A DNA stretch of 64,000 bases from JAXMEQ01 sp046348225 (lineage in GTDB: Bacteria > Pseudomonadota > Gammaproteobacteria > Burkholderiales > Burkholderiaceae_C): contig JAXMEQ010000009.1 in NCBI GenBank assembly GCA_046348225.1, positions 124,001-188,000 on the forward strand. Direction: 5' to 3'. Position numbers and translations under genes: made by a program. Positions 32,698 through 40,359 of the stretch are shown here, piece by piece; within the stretch, counting starts at the first letter, position 1; the number at the start of each line of letters is the position of its first letter. The notes under the pieces were generated by a model. The model did not search any database. It saw only the letters and a program-made list of their open reading frames with translations, and was not told the origin of the DNA.

Positions 32698-32791
32698 AAA
32701 AAAACCCCCGGGCCTTGCGATCCGGGGGCTGAATCCACCAAAGGAGAAGGTGGAGGAGACAACTTGCACATGAGGGACAATCCCCAAGTTC
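32698..32791 (-). ncRNA. Candidate small RNA with anti-Shine-Dalgarno loops
   Basis: On the minus strand, TATACT (32803-32798) is a likely -10 box, putting the 5' end near 32791. Three hairpins follow: AACTTG/CAAGTT closing an inner GGGA/TCCC (32790-32761); CCACC/GGTGG (32753-32735) with the loop TTCTCCTTT; and a strong terminator CCCCCGG/CCGGGGG (32728-32705) followed by seven T. The loop and the upstream TCTCCTCC are complementary to Shine-Dalgarno sequences. The RNA would be about 94 nt. It may belong to, or resemble, anti-SD sRNAs reported as toxic in Burkholderia, but I cannot confirm the family. It could instead be an ilvA leader terminator. Confidence 0.6.
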
Positions 32792-32867
32792 GAAACCAGT
32801 ATAGCCATGGTTTGCTGCATTGCAGCATCCAAAGTCGTCCGTTGTTGCGACAAAGTCGGCACTATTA

Positions 32868-32883
32868 GCTGAATTTATTCAGC
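32868..32883. promoter_or_regulatory. Inverted repeat upstream of the OsmC gene
   Basis: GCTGAATTTATTCAGC is a perfect 7-2-7 dyad located 33 bases before the OsmC start, between divergent transcription units. Operator candidate; binding protein unknown. Confidence 0.4.
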
Positions 32884-32915
32884 GCAAGCCCGTTTGATGA
32901 ATCAGGAATGAAGCG

Positions 32916-33365
32916 ATGGAATGCACAGTGAGCTGGACCGGCGCCACGGGCGCGCGGTCAGGAATGGGGTTTCTGGCCGAAACCGGCAGCGGCCACACCC
33001 TGATGATGGACGGCGCCCCGGACGCCGCCAAGCCAGAAAACGGCGGCCAGAACCTCGCGCCGCGGCCCATGGAGACGGTGCTGGCTGGCACCGGCGGGTG
33101 CACGGCGTATGACGTGGTGCTGATCCTCAAGCGCGGGCGCCACGACGTGCGGGGCTGCTCGGTCAAGCTCACGTCAGAGCGGGCGCCCGCGGACCCCAAG
33201 GTGTTCACGAGGATCCACATGCATTTCACGGTCACTGGCAAGGACATTCCGGCCAGCGCCGTGGAACGTGCCATCGCAATGAGCCACGACAAGTATTGCT
33301 CCGCCAGCATCATGCTGGCCAAAACAGCGGAAATCACCACCAGTTTCGAGCTGACGCCGGTCTGA
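32916..33365 (+). CDS. OsmC-family peroxide-reducing protein
   Basis: 149-residue OsmC/Ohr-type protein, cytoplasmic. The two redox cysteines are Cys62 (GTGGCTAYDV) and Cys128 (DKYCSASIML), the conserved pair that reduces organic hydroperoxides. Length and motifs fit the YhfA-like OsmC branch rather than Ohr. It is a single gene converging on coq7; the palindrome in front is a possible operator. Confidence 0.88.
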   Translation: MECTVSWTGATGARSGMGFLAETGSGHTLMMDGAPDAAKPENGGQNLAPRPMETVLAGTGGCTAYDVVLILKRGRHDVRGCSVKLTSERAPADPKVFTRIHMHFTVTGKDIPASAVERAIAMSHDKYCSASIMLAKTAEITTSFELTPV

Positions 33366-33370
33366 GCGCC

Positions 33371-33988
33371 TCAGATGTGGTGCGCTGTGGTCGTCATGAC
33401 CCTGGCGGCCGCACGCATCAGGGCCTTCACCGGTGGCGGCAGCGCGAGAGCGCCGGCCTGTGCAGCCTGGGCTGCGTGCTCGGCTTCGTCCTGCTTCATC
33501 TGGGCCACGATGGCCCGTGAGGCATGGTCTTGCACGGGCAGGCGCTCCAGGTGGCTTTGCAGATGCGCTTCGACCTGCTTTTCGGTTTCGACCACGAAGC
33601 CGAGGCTCACGCGGTCGCCCAGCCGGCCGGCCAGCAGTCCGAGTCCGAAGGCGCCGGCGTACCAGAGCGGGTTGAGCAGCGACGGCCGGGCGCCCAGTTC
33701 CTCCATGCGGGCCTGGGTCCAGGCGAGATGGTCGGTTTCTTCGTGCGCGGCCTTCAGGAAGTGCGTGCGCAGGGCCGGGTTGCGGGTGGCCGCCGCCTGG
33801 GCCGTGTAAAGCGCTTGCGCGCACACTTCACCCACGTGATTCACACGCATCAGCGCACCGGCGAGCTGGCGCTGCGCGGGCTCGAGCCGGGTTTCGTCAG
33901 CGCCGGCGCCCGGGCGCGGCCGGGCAGCGTGGGGAGTGGCAAACAAGGTACGAAGCGCAGCGTCGGCGGCGGTCATCAGCGAGTCCAT
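33371..33988 (-). CDS. coq7: Demethoxyubiquinone hydroxylase Coq7
   Basis: 205-residue di-iron hydroxylase for the C6 step of ubiquinone synthesis (2-polyprenyl-3-methyl-6-methoxy-1,4-benzoquinone monooxygenase). Ligand motifs are visible: MRVNHVGEVCAQALY, HEETDHLAWT and MKQDEAEHA, together with a membrane-associating hydrophobic stretch (NPLWYAGAFGLGLLAGRLGD). ATG 33988 gives the normal family N-terminus. Confidence 0.93.
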   Translation of the reverse strand: MDSLMTAADAALRTLFATPHAARPRPGAGADETRLEPAQRQLAGALMRVNHVGEVCAQALYTAQAAATRNPALRTHFLKAAHEETDHLAWTQARMEELGARPSLLNPLWYAGAFGLGLLAGRLGDRVSLGFVVETEKQVEAHLQSHLERLPVQDHASRAIVAQMKQDEAEHAAQAAQAGALALPPPVKALMRAAARVMTTTAHHI

Positions 33989-34310
33989 GCCTGCGAGCTT
34001 ACCCCGCCACCGGGCAGGTCGAAGCGCCCAGCGGTTTGACCCAGCACAAGGAAGTGATTTTTGTAATACGAAGCGAAACAGTTGCGGGTGTTGCGCCGGG
34101 TCCACGGCCTGGCGTCTGGTTGTTGCGGGGTTGCAACGAAACAGAGAACGCCGGACTAAATACTTTGCGTAAGAAAGCCCGGTCTGGTGCAATAACGACA
34201 ACTTCCCAAAAGGAGGTTGGCCCGGGGACCCGGCGGGAGCACACAAGTGCCTGCATGTAGCGTGACCCCCTCGAACCGGAGCCCTATGTTTAACCTTGGA
34301 GAACCTTGCA
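33989..34310. other. 322-bp porin upstream region, no gene seen
   Basis: Carries the porin 5' leader. An AAAAGGAGG stretch at 34208 has no start codon at usable spacing. GGAGAACC stands close to the porin ATG. The region probably contains porin promoter and sRNA-target sequences, but none can be delimited. Confidence 0.4.
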
Positions 34311-35390
34311 ATGAAAAAATCCCTGATTGCTCTGGCTGTGCTGGCAACTGCCGGCGTGGCTTCTGCCCAATCTTCCGTCACCCTGTTCGGTGTTGTTGAC
34401 GCGACCCTTGCCTTCGGCAAAGGCAGTGGCGTTGGCTCCTCCAGCAAGACCCAACTGACCAACTCGGGCTACAACGGCTCGCGTCTGGGCTTCCGTGGTA
34501 CGGAAGACCTGGGCGGCGGCATGTCTGCCAGCTTCTGGCTGGAAGCCGGCGTGGCCAACGACGACGGCGCTGGCGCTGCTACCAACACCAACAACCAAGC
34601 CACCGGCGGCGCCATTGCTGGCATCGGCGGCGGTCAAGGCCTGACCTTCAACCGTCGTTCGACGGTGAGCCTGGCCGGCGGCTGGGGTGAACTGCGTCTG
34701 GGTCGCGACTACAGCCCGCAATTCTGGAACCTGACCGTGTTCGACCCGTACGGCACGAACGGCGTGGGCACCACCCAAACGCTGAAGTCCAGCCTGGGCG
34801 GCCCGGTCACCGTGCGCGCTTCCAACGCCATCGGCTACTTCCTGCCTGGCGGCCTGGGCGGCTTCTACGGCCAAGTCCAGCACTACCTGGGTGAGAACAA
34901 CAAGACTGGCGCTGCGACGGAAAACGACGGCAAGGGCACCGCCCTGCGCCTCGGCTACGCTGCTGGCCCGGTCAACGTTGCCCTGGCAACGTCGAGCACC
35001 AAGTACGCTACCGGCACCATCAAGACCACCAACCTCGGCGGTCAGTATGACTTCGGCGTTGCCAAGCTGATGGGTCACTACAACCGTGACCGCGTTGGCT
35101 CCACGCCTTCCGTCACCGGCAAGGGTTACCTGATCGGCGGCCTGATCCCCATGGGCGCTGGCGAAATCCGTCTGGCCTACTCGACCTACAAGACCGATGT
35201 GGCTGGCACGCCCAAGTCCAACAAGTACGCTCTGGGCTACGTGCACAACCTGTCGAAGCGCACCGCCCTGTACACCACTGTTGCCCGCGTGAGCAACAGC
35301 GGTGGTGCAGCCCAGGCGCTGAACGGCGCCGTGACCGCAGTGAACAACAAGTCCACCGGTTACGACTTCGGTATCCGTCACAGCTTCTAA
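34311..35390 (+). CDS. General porin (Gram-negative trimeric porin, betaproteobacterial type)
   Basis: 359-residue outer-membrane beta-barrel. The signal peptide MKKSLIALAVLATAGVASAQ ends at AQ|SSVTLFG, the typical start of Neisseria/Bordetella/Comamonas porins. SRLGFRGTEDLGGGMSASFW and RLGRDYSP are family hallmarks, and the C-terminus ends YDFGIRHSF with terminal Phe for BAM recognition. Codon use is strongly biased (GGC, AAC, AAG), as in highly expressed genes. A strong terminator follows, so it is monocistronic. Confidence 0.95.
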   Translation: MKKSLIALAVLATAGVASAQSSVTLFGVVDATLAFGKGSGVGSSSKTQLTNSGYNGSRLGFRGTEDLGGGMSASFWLEAGVANDDGAGAATNTNNQATGGAIAGIGGGQGLTFNRRSTVSLAGGWGELRLGRDYSPQFWNLTVFDPYGTNGVGTTQTLKSSLGGPVTVRASNAIGYFLPGGLGGFYGQVQHYLGENNKTGAATENDGKGTALRLGYAAGPVNVALATSSTKYATGTIKTTNLGGQYDFGVAKLMGHYNRDRVGSTPSVTGKGYLIGGLIPMGAGEIRLAYSTYKTDVAGTPKSNKYALGYVHNLSKRTALYTTVARVSNSGGAAQALNGAVTAVNNKSTGYDFGIRHSF

Positions 35391-35428
35391 TTGACAGCTG
35401 GCTTCGGCCAGCTTTCAGCCAGAAGACA

Positions 35429-35455
35429 AAAAGCCACCCTCGGGTGGCTTTTTTT
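35429..35455 (+). terminator. Rho-independent terminator of the porin gene
   Basis: AAGCCACC (35431-35438) pairs with GGTGGCTT (35443-35450) around a CTCG loop and is followed by a run of T. Confidence 0.9.
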
Positions 35456-35492
35456 ATGAAAGAGGCCCTTGCCTCTTGATGGTGAATATCGA

Positions 35493-36272
35493 ATGCGCGT
35501 TTGGGTGACTCTGGTTGGCGTGGTGGCACTGGCATGGCTTGCGGGCTGCAGCACTGCGCCGGCCGGCCGGATGGCCGACGATGCTGGAAGCAGCCCGTGG
35601 GCTGTGGTGTCAGGCGAGCGGCCCACTGCCAGCACCCAGGCCCCAGGCCAGTGGCTTCACTATGCGCTGCCCGGCAAGCAGGCCAGCCGTTTCGCCTACA
35701 CACGCAAGGATGGCCGGGACGCGATGCTGGTCACGGCGCTGTCATCGGCCAGCATGCTGCGCTACCCGCTGCATGTGGAACCCGCTGCACTGGGCAACCT
35801 GCGGTTCTCGTGGAAAGTGCCCGAATTGATCCAGGGTGCTGACATGGCACTGCGTGAGGCCGACGATTCGCCGGTGCGCATTGTTCTCGCGTTCGATGGA
35901 GACCGATCCAGACTGTCAGCCAAGAATCTGGCATTGTCCGAGTTGGCCCGTGCCCTGACCGGGGAGGAACTGCCCTACGCCACGCTGATGTACGTCTGGT
36001 GCAATACCCGGCCGCCGGGCAGCGTGATTGTCAACCCGCGGACCGACCGGATCCGCAAACTGGTGGTGCAGTCAGGGCCGGCGCGCCTGAACCAGTGGCT
36101 TGACTACGAGCGGGACATCCGTGCCGACTATGAAAAAGCCTTCGGTGAAGCGCCGGGGGCCTTGCTGACCATCGGCATCATGACCGACACCGACAACACC
36201 CGGTCGTCGACCACGGCCTGGTATGGGCCGGTACAACTGGGCGCGGCCCCCCAGGCGGCCCGGCCGCGCTGA
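35493..36272 (+). CDS. DUF3047 lipoprotein
   Basis: 259 residues. The lipoprotein signal MRVWVTLVGVVALAWLAGCS puts the lipidated Cys at position 20. The mature part matches the DUF3047 pattern: FSWKVPELIQGADMALREAD, DSPVRIVLAFDGD, LMYVWCNTRPPGSVIVNPRT, and a C-terminal GIMTDTDNTRSSTTAWYGPV. The fold is probably a beta-sandwich; the function is unknown. It lies between the porin terminator and the transporter cluster. A GTG at 35481 is an alternative start. Confidence 0.8.
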   Translation: MRVWVTLVGVVALAWLAGCSTAPAGRMADDAGSSPWAVVSGERPTASTQAPGQWLHYALPGKQASRFAYTRKDGRDAMLVTALSSASMLRYPLHVEPAALGNLRFSWKVPELIQGADMALREADDSPVRIVLAFDGDRSRLSAKNLALSELARALTGEELPYATLMYVWCNTRPPGSVIVNPRTDRIRKLVVQSGPARLNQWLDYERDIRADYEKAFGEAPGALLTIGIMTDTDNTRSSTTAWYGPVQLGAAPQAARPR

Positions 36273-36329
36273 TCTTGTTGCGCTGCGCAAGCGTGTCGCC
36301 AGCGGTACACGGTTTGCGGGAAACCCCTT

Positions 36330-36359
36330 TTGACGTTGCGGGCACGCTTGCTGCATAGT
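36330..36359 (+). promoter_or_regulatory. Sigma70-like promoter of the peptide transporter cluster
   Basis: TTGACG (36330-36335) and CATAGT (36354-36359) are spaced by 18 bases, 27 bases before the binding-protein start. A related but diverged AAACCCCT...GCTAGCAT sequence precedes the permease at 38029-38066. Confidence 0.5.
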
Positions 36360-36386
36360 CACCTCTTTCAAATTCAAGAGGGTTTC

Positions 36387-37967
36387 ATGAAGCTCAAACT
36401 CGCTCTGTTGTCGATGGCCACCATGGCCGCATTCGCTGCTGCGCCAGCCCTGCACGCCAAGCCATTCAAATGGTCCAGCGCCAGTGACATCCCCACGCTC
36501 GACATCCATTCGCAGAACAATGCGCTTGGCAACGGGGTGCATGCGGCGATCTACGACGCGCTGGTGTACTACAACAGCCAGACGTTCAAGCCGGAGCCGC
36601 AATTGGCCACCAGCTGGCGCGAACTGTCGCCCACGCAGGTGCGCTTCAATTTGCGTCCCGGCGTGAAGTTCAGTGATGGCACGCCTTTCACGGCGGACGA
36701 CGTGGTTTTTTCCATTGCACGTGCCATGGCCAAGACCTCGAACTATGCGGTCTATACCCAGGGCATTGACCGCGTTGTCAAGGTCAACGACTCCACAGTT
36801 GACTTCATCATGAAGGGCCCGAACCCGGTGCTGCTGAACCAGCTGACCGAACTGCGCATCATGAGCAAGGCGTGGGCCGAGAAGAACAAGTCGGTCGAAC
36901 CCAAGGACATCCGCACCAAGGACGAAACCTTCTCGCACCGCAACGCCATGGGCACGGGCCAGTACATGGTGAAGGAATGGCAGCCTGACCAGAAGCTGGT
37001 GCTGGTGAAGAACCCGAACTACTGGGGCAAGAACGACAGCAACGTCACTGAAATCATTTACACGCCGATCAAGTCGGAGGCAACCCGCGTGGCAGCGTTG
37101 CTCTCCGGCGAGGTGGATTTCATTCTCGACCCGAGCCCGCAGGACCTGGGCCGCCTGCGCAGCAACCCGAACCTGAAGGTCATCGACGGGGTCGAGAACC
37201 GTACCATCTTTTTTGGCATGGACCAGTTCCGCGACGAACTGCCGGGCTCCAACATCAAGGGCAAGAACCCGCTGAAGGATGTCAAGGTCCGCAAGGCCTT
37301 GTACCAGGCGATCGATATCAACAGCATCCAGCGTGTGACCATGCGTGGCCTGAGCCAGCCCACGGGTGCCCTGGTGGCGCCCCAGGTTGCCGGCTGGACG
37401 GAAGGCGTGCACCAGCGCTTCCCGTTCGATCCTGAAGCGTCGAAGAAGCTGCTGGCCGAAGCGGGTTATCCGCAGGGCTTTGAGGTCGATTTCGCCTGCC
37501 CCAACAACCGTTACATCAACGACGAGGAAATCTGCCAGGCCGTCACCGCCATGTGGGCCAAGGTTGGTATCCGGGCGAAGCTGCGCACCCTGCCACTGGT
37601 CACCTACTTCCCGATGATCCAGCGATATGAAGCCAGCATCTACATGCTGGGCTGGGGCGTGCCGACCTTTGACGCGCTCTACAGCCTGCAGTCGCTCACG
37701 CGCAGCGTCGGCACGGGCGGCGACGGCAACTACAACGTGGGCCGCTACAGCAACCCGCGCATGGACTATGTGGTGGACCGCATCAAGACCGAGACTGACC
37801 TCCCGGTGCGCAACCGTCTGCTGACCGAAGGCCTGCAACTGAGCAACGACACGGTCTCGCACATCCCGCTTCACAACCAGATCATTCCCTGGGCACTGAA
37901 GAAGAACGTGGATGTTGTGCACCGCGCCGACAACCGTCTTGACTGGCGCCTGATCAAGGTGAACTGA
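36387..37967 (+). CDS. Family 5 peptide-type ABC transporter binding protein 1
   Basis: 526-residue periplasmic solute-binding protein (SBP_bac_5, DppA/OppA type). Signal peptide MKLKLALLSMATMAAFAAAP ends near ALHA|KPFK. Family marks are NLRPGVKFSDGTPFTADDVV, YWGKNDSNVTEI, the RVAALLSGEVDF motif, and VRKALYQAIDI. The ligand is not determinable; peptides, or the amidated substrates of the nearby M20 hydrolase, are candidates. It is the first gene of the cluster and separated by 124 bases from the permease. A second binding protein of the same family lies at 40360. Confidence 0.9.
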   Translation: MKLKLALLSMATMAAFAAAPALHAKPFKWSSASDIPTLDIHSQNNALGNGVHAAIYDALVYYNSQTFKPEPQLATSWRELSPTQVRFNLRPGVKFSDGTPFTADDVVFSIARAMAKTSNYAVYTQGIDRVVKVNDSTVDFIMKGPNPVLLNQLTELRIMSKAWAEKNKSVEPKDIRTKDETFSHRNAMGTGQYMVKEWQPDQKLVLVKNPNYWGKNDSNVTEIIYTPIKSEATRVAALLSGEVDFILDPSPQDLGRLRSNPNLKVIDGVENRTIFFGMDQFRDELPGSNIKGKNPLKDVKVRKALYQAIDINSIQRVTMRGLSQPTGALVAPQVAGWTEGVHQRFPFDPEASKKLLAEAGYPQGFEVDFACPNNRYINDEEICQAVTAMWAKVGIRAKLRTLPLVTYFPMIQRYEASIYMLGWGVPTFDALYSLQSLTRSVGTGGDGNYNVGRYSNPRMDYVVDRIKTETDLPVRNRLLTEGLQLSNDTVSHIPLHNQIIPWALKKNVDVVHRADNRLDWRLIKVN

Positions 37968-38009
37968 CGTTACCTGCAGGGCCTGGCGCGCGCCGGCCCT
38001 GCCATCCAA

Positions 38010-38031
38010 TTTCCTTTAGGCCTAAAGGAAA
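38010..38031. promoter_or_regulatory. Perfect 22-bp palindrome before the permease gene
   Basis: TTTCCTTTAGG (38010-38020) is followed without spacer by its exact reverse complement (38021-38031). The lack of loop and T-run argues for a protein-binding operator rather than a terminator. It is 61 bases before the permease start. Confidence 0.6.
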
Positions 38032-38091
38032 CCCCTGTGTCGGCACGGCGCTTGCTCTGCTAGCATGGCTCATCCTGTTGCCGTAATCTGA

Positions 38092-39072
38092 ATGTTTGCC
38101 TTTATCCTGCGCCGCCTGATCCAGGCCGTGATCGTGATGGTCACGGTCGCTTTCATTGCGTTCCTGCTTTTTCAGTACGTCGGTGATCCGGTGGTGTTCC
38201 TGCTTGGCCAGGATGCCACGCCCGAGCAGATCCGTTCTCTGCGGTCTGACCTGGGGCTCGACAAGCCGTTCTTTGTGCAGTTCGCCCATTTCCTGATGAA
38301 CGCGGTTCAGGGGGAATTCGGCCTGAGCCTGCGGCAGGGCGCCAAGGTGTCCCGGCTGATTGCCGAGCGCTTCCCGGCGACGCTGGAGCTGGCGCTTGTG
38401 GCCGCGTTCATGGCGCTGGCCATCGGTATTCCCATGGGGGTGTATTCGGCGCTGCGCCGCGGCACGTTCCTGAGCCAGGTGTTCATGACGATTTCCCTGC
38501 TCGGTGTGTCGTTGCCAACGTTCCTGATCGGCATCCTGCTGATTCTGGTGTTTGCAGTGGGCCTGGGCTGGTTCCCGAGCTTCGGCCGCGGCGAAACGGT
38601 GCAGATCGGCTGGTGGACCACCGGCCTGCTCAAGGCCAAGGGCTGGCATCACATCGTGCTGCCTGCGGTGACGCTTGCCATCTTCCAGCTCACGCTGATC
38701 ATGCGACTGGTACGCGCCGAGATGCTGGAAGTGCTGCGCACCGACTACATCAAGTTCGCTCGCGCCCGCGGGCTGTCCAATCGCGCCATCCATTTCGGCC
38801 ATGCGCTCAAGAACACGCTGGTGCCTGTCATGACCATTACCGGCCTGCAGCTGGGCGGCCTGATTGCCTTTGCCATCATCACCGAGACGGTATTCCAGTG
38901 GCCGGGCATGGGCCTGCTGTTCATCCAGGCTGTGACGTTTGCCGACATCCCCGTGATGGCCGCCTACCTCTGCCTGATTGCGCTCATCTTCGTGGTGATC
39001 AACCTGATCGTGGACCTGCTGTACTTCGCGGTTGACCCGCGCCTGCGCATGGGCAAGGCAGGAGGGCACTGA
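38092..39072 (+). CDS. DppB-type ABC transporter permease
   Basis: 326-residue inner-membrane permease. It begins MFAFILRRLIQAVIVMVTVA, typical of DppB, with six membrane segments. The DppB signature DPVVFLLGQDATPEQIRSLR is followed by GLDKPFFVQF. The EAA-loop sequence reads LEVLRTDYIKFARARGLSNR, followed by AIHFGHALKNTLVPV. It overlaps the M20 hydrolase start by one base (TGATG with the stop). Confidence 0.93.
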   Translation: MFAFILRRLIQAVIVMVTVAFIAFLLFQYVGDPVVFLLGQDATPEQIRSLRSDLGLDKPFFVQFAHFLMNAVQGEFGLSLRQGAKVSRLIAERFPATLELALVAAFMALAIGIPMGVYSALRRGTFLSQVFMTISLLGVSLPTFLIGILLILVFAVGLGWFPSFGRGETVQIGWWTTGLLKAKGWHHIVLPAVTLAIFQLTLIMRLVRAEMLEVLRTDYIKFARARGLSNRAIHFGHALKNTLVPVMTITGLQLGGLIAFAIITETVFQWPGMGLLFIQAVTFADIPVMAAYLCLIALIFVVINLIVDLLYFAVDPRLRMGKAGGH

Positions 39073-40310
39073 TGCTGGCACCCGTAGCCGCGACACGCCT
39101 GAAGGCCAATGGCCGTGCGTTCGAGCATATTGCCCGGTTCCACCCGGACCTGACGGCTTTGCGCCGTGACCTGCACGCGCATCCGGAGCTTGGTTTCGAA
39201 GAGTTCTACACCGCCAGCCGGGTCAAGGAAGCGCTCAAGCTCTGCGGCGTGGATGAAGTCCATGAGGGCATTGGAAAAACCGGTGTGGTGGGGATCATCA
39301 AGGGCCGCCAGTCTACGCCAGGGCGCATGGTCGGGCTGCGCGCGGACATGGATGCACTCACCATGACCGAACACAACGACTTCGCCTGGAAGTCGTCTAA
39401 ACCCGGGATGATGCACGGGTGCGGGCATGACGGGCATGTCACGATGCTGGTGGGTGCCGCCCGCTACCTGGCCGAGACGCGCAACTTCGACGGCACTGCC
39501 GTGCTGATTTTCCAGCCCGGCGAGGAAGGTTTCGCCGGCGCCAAAGCCATGGTTGAAGACGGCCTGTTCGACCGTTTTCCCGTCCAGGCGGTCTATGCCA
39601 TGCACAACTGGCCCGGCATGCGACCGGGCATGGTGGGCATCAACCCGGGCCCGATGATGGCCGCGGCCGATCGCATCACCATCGAGATCACCGGCAAAGG
39701 CGGCCACGGCGCCCATGCTTACCTGACCATCGACCCGGTACTGGTTGCGGGGCACATCATCACGGCGGTGCAGAGCATCGTTTCGCGCAACGTGCGCGCG
39801 ATCGACGGTGCCGTGATCAGCCTGTGTGCCATGCAGGCCGGCGACCTGGGCGCCATGAGCGTGGTGCCTGGCAAGGCCACCCTGGTGGGAACGGTGCGAA
39901 CCTTCAATCCCGATGTGCAGGACCTGGTCGAGCGCCGTCTCAACGAGCTGTGCAGCGCAGTGGCGCTGGGTTTTGGTGCCACCGCAACCGTCAAGTACGA
40001 GCGGATTTACCCCGCCACCGTCAACGCCGCGCGCGAAGCCATGTTCGCCGCCGACGTTGCGCAATCGCTGGTCGGTGCTGACCATGTGGTGCGCGACATG
40101 GAGCCCAGCATGGGCGCCGAAGACTTCTCTTTCATGCTGCAGGTCAAGCCCGGGGCCTATCTGCGCATTGGCCAGGGCGGCGAGGGAAGCTGCTTCCTGC
40201 ACAACAGCCGCTATGACTTCAATGACGACATCCTGCCGCTGGGCTCGGCCCTGCATGCCGGACTGGTCGAGCAGTCCATGCCGATGGCCGGCTCCGCCCT
40301 TCATGCGTGA
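39072..40310 (+). CDS. M20 family amidohydrolase (hippurate hydrolase/AbgB-like)
   Basis: 412-residue zinc metallohydrolase that would cleave N-acyl amino acids or related amides in the cytoplasm. Metal-ligand motifs are GLRADMDAL, HGCGHDGHVTML, QPGEEGFAGAK, YAMHNWPGM, and the C-terminal GAEDFSFML. A dimerisation lid region lies around 190-300. Its position between the permease and the second binding protein suggests that imported substrate is hydrolysed here. No signal peptide. Confidence 0.9.
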   Translation: MLAPVAATRLKANGRAFEHIARFHPDLTALRRDLHAHPELGFEEFYTASRVKEALKLCGVDEVHEGIGKTGVVGIIKGRQSTPGRMVGLRADMDALTMTEHNDFAWKSSKPGMMHGCGHDGHVTMLVGAARYLAETRNFDGTAVLIFQPGEEGFAGAKAMVEDGLFDRFPVQAVYAMHNWPGMRPGMVGINPGPMMAAADRITIEITGKGGHGAHAYLTIDPVLVAGHIITAVQSIVSRNVRAIDGAVISLCAMQAGDLGAMSVVPGKATLVGTVRTFNPDVQDLVERRLNELCSAVALGFGATATVKYERIYPATVNAAREAMFAADVAQSLVGADHVVRDMEPSMGAEDFSFMLQVKPGAYLRIGQGGEGSCFLHNSRYDFNDDILPLGSALHAGLVEQSMPMAGSALHA

Positions 40311-40359
40311 CTGCGCATTTTCTTTTTCCAACCGTCATCCCTTCCACAAGGAGCCAAAG

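Noticed and set aside
32698..32862. A frame starting MAILVSNLGIVPHVQVV, rich in Ile/Leu/Val, upstream of the ilvA terminator, looked like a branched-chain attenuator leader peptide.
   Set aside because: The likely -10 box TATACT overlaps its first codons, so the start would not be transcribed from that promoter. The frame also has no stop before the terminator. The hairpin set fits an sRNA better.
34208..34399. A 60-residue frame after AAAAGGAGG in front of the porin.
   Set aside because: The ribosome-site-like sequence touches the TTG start with no spacing, and the frame runs into the porin gene; probably leader sequence.
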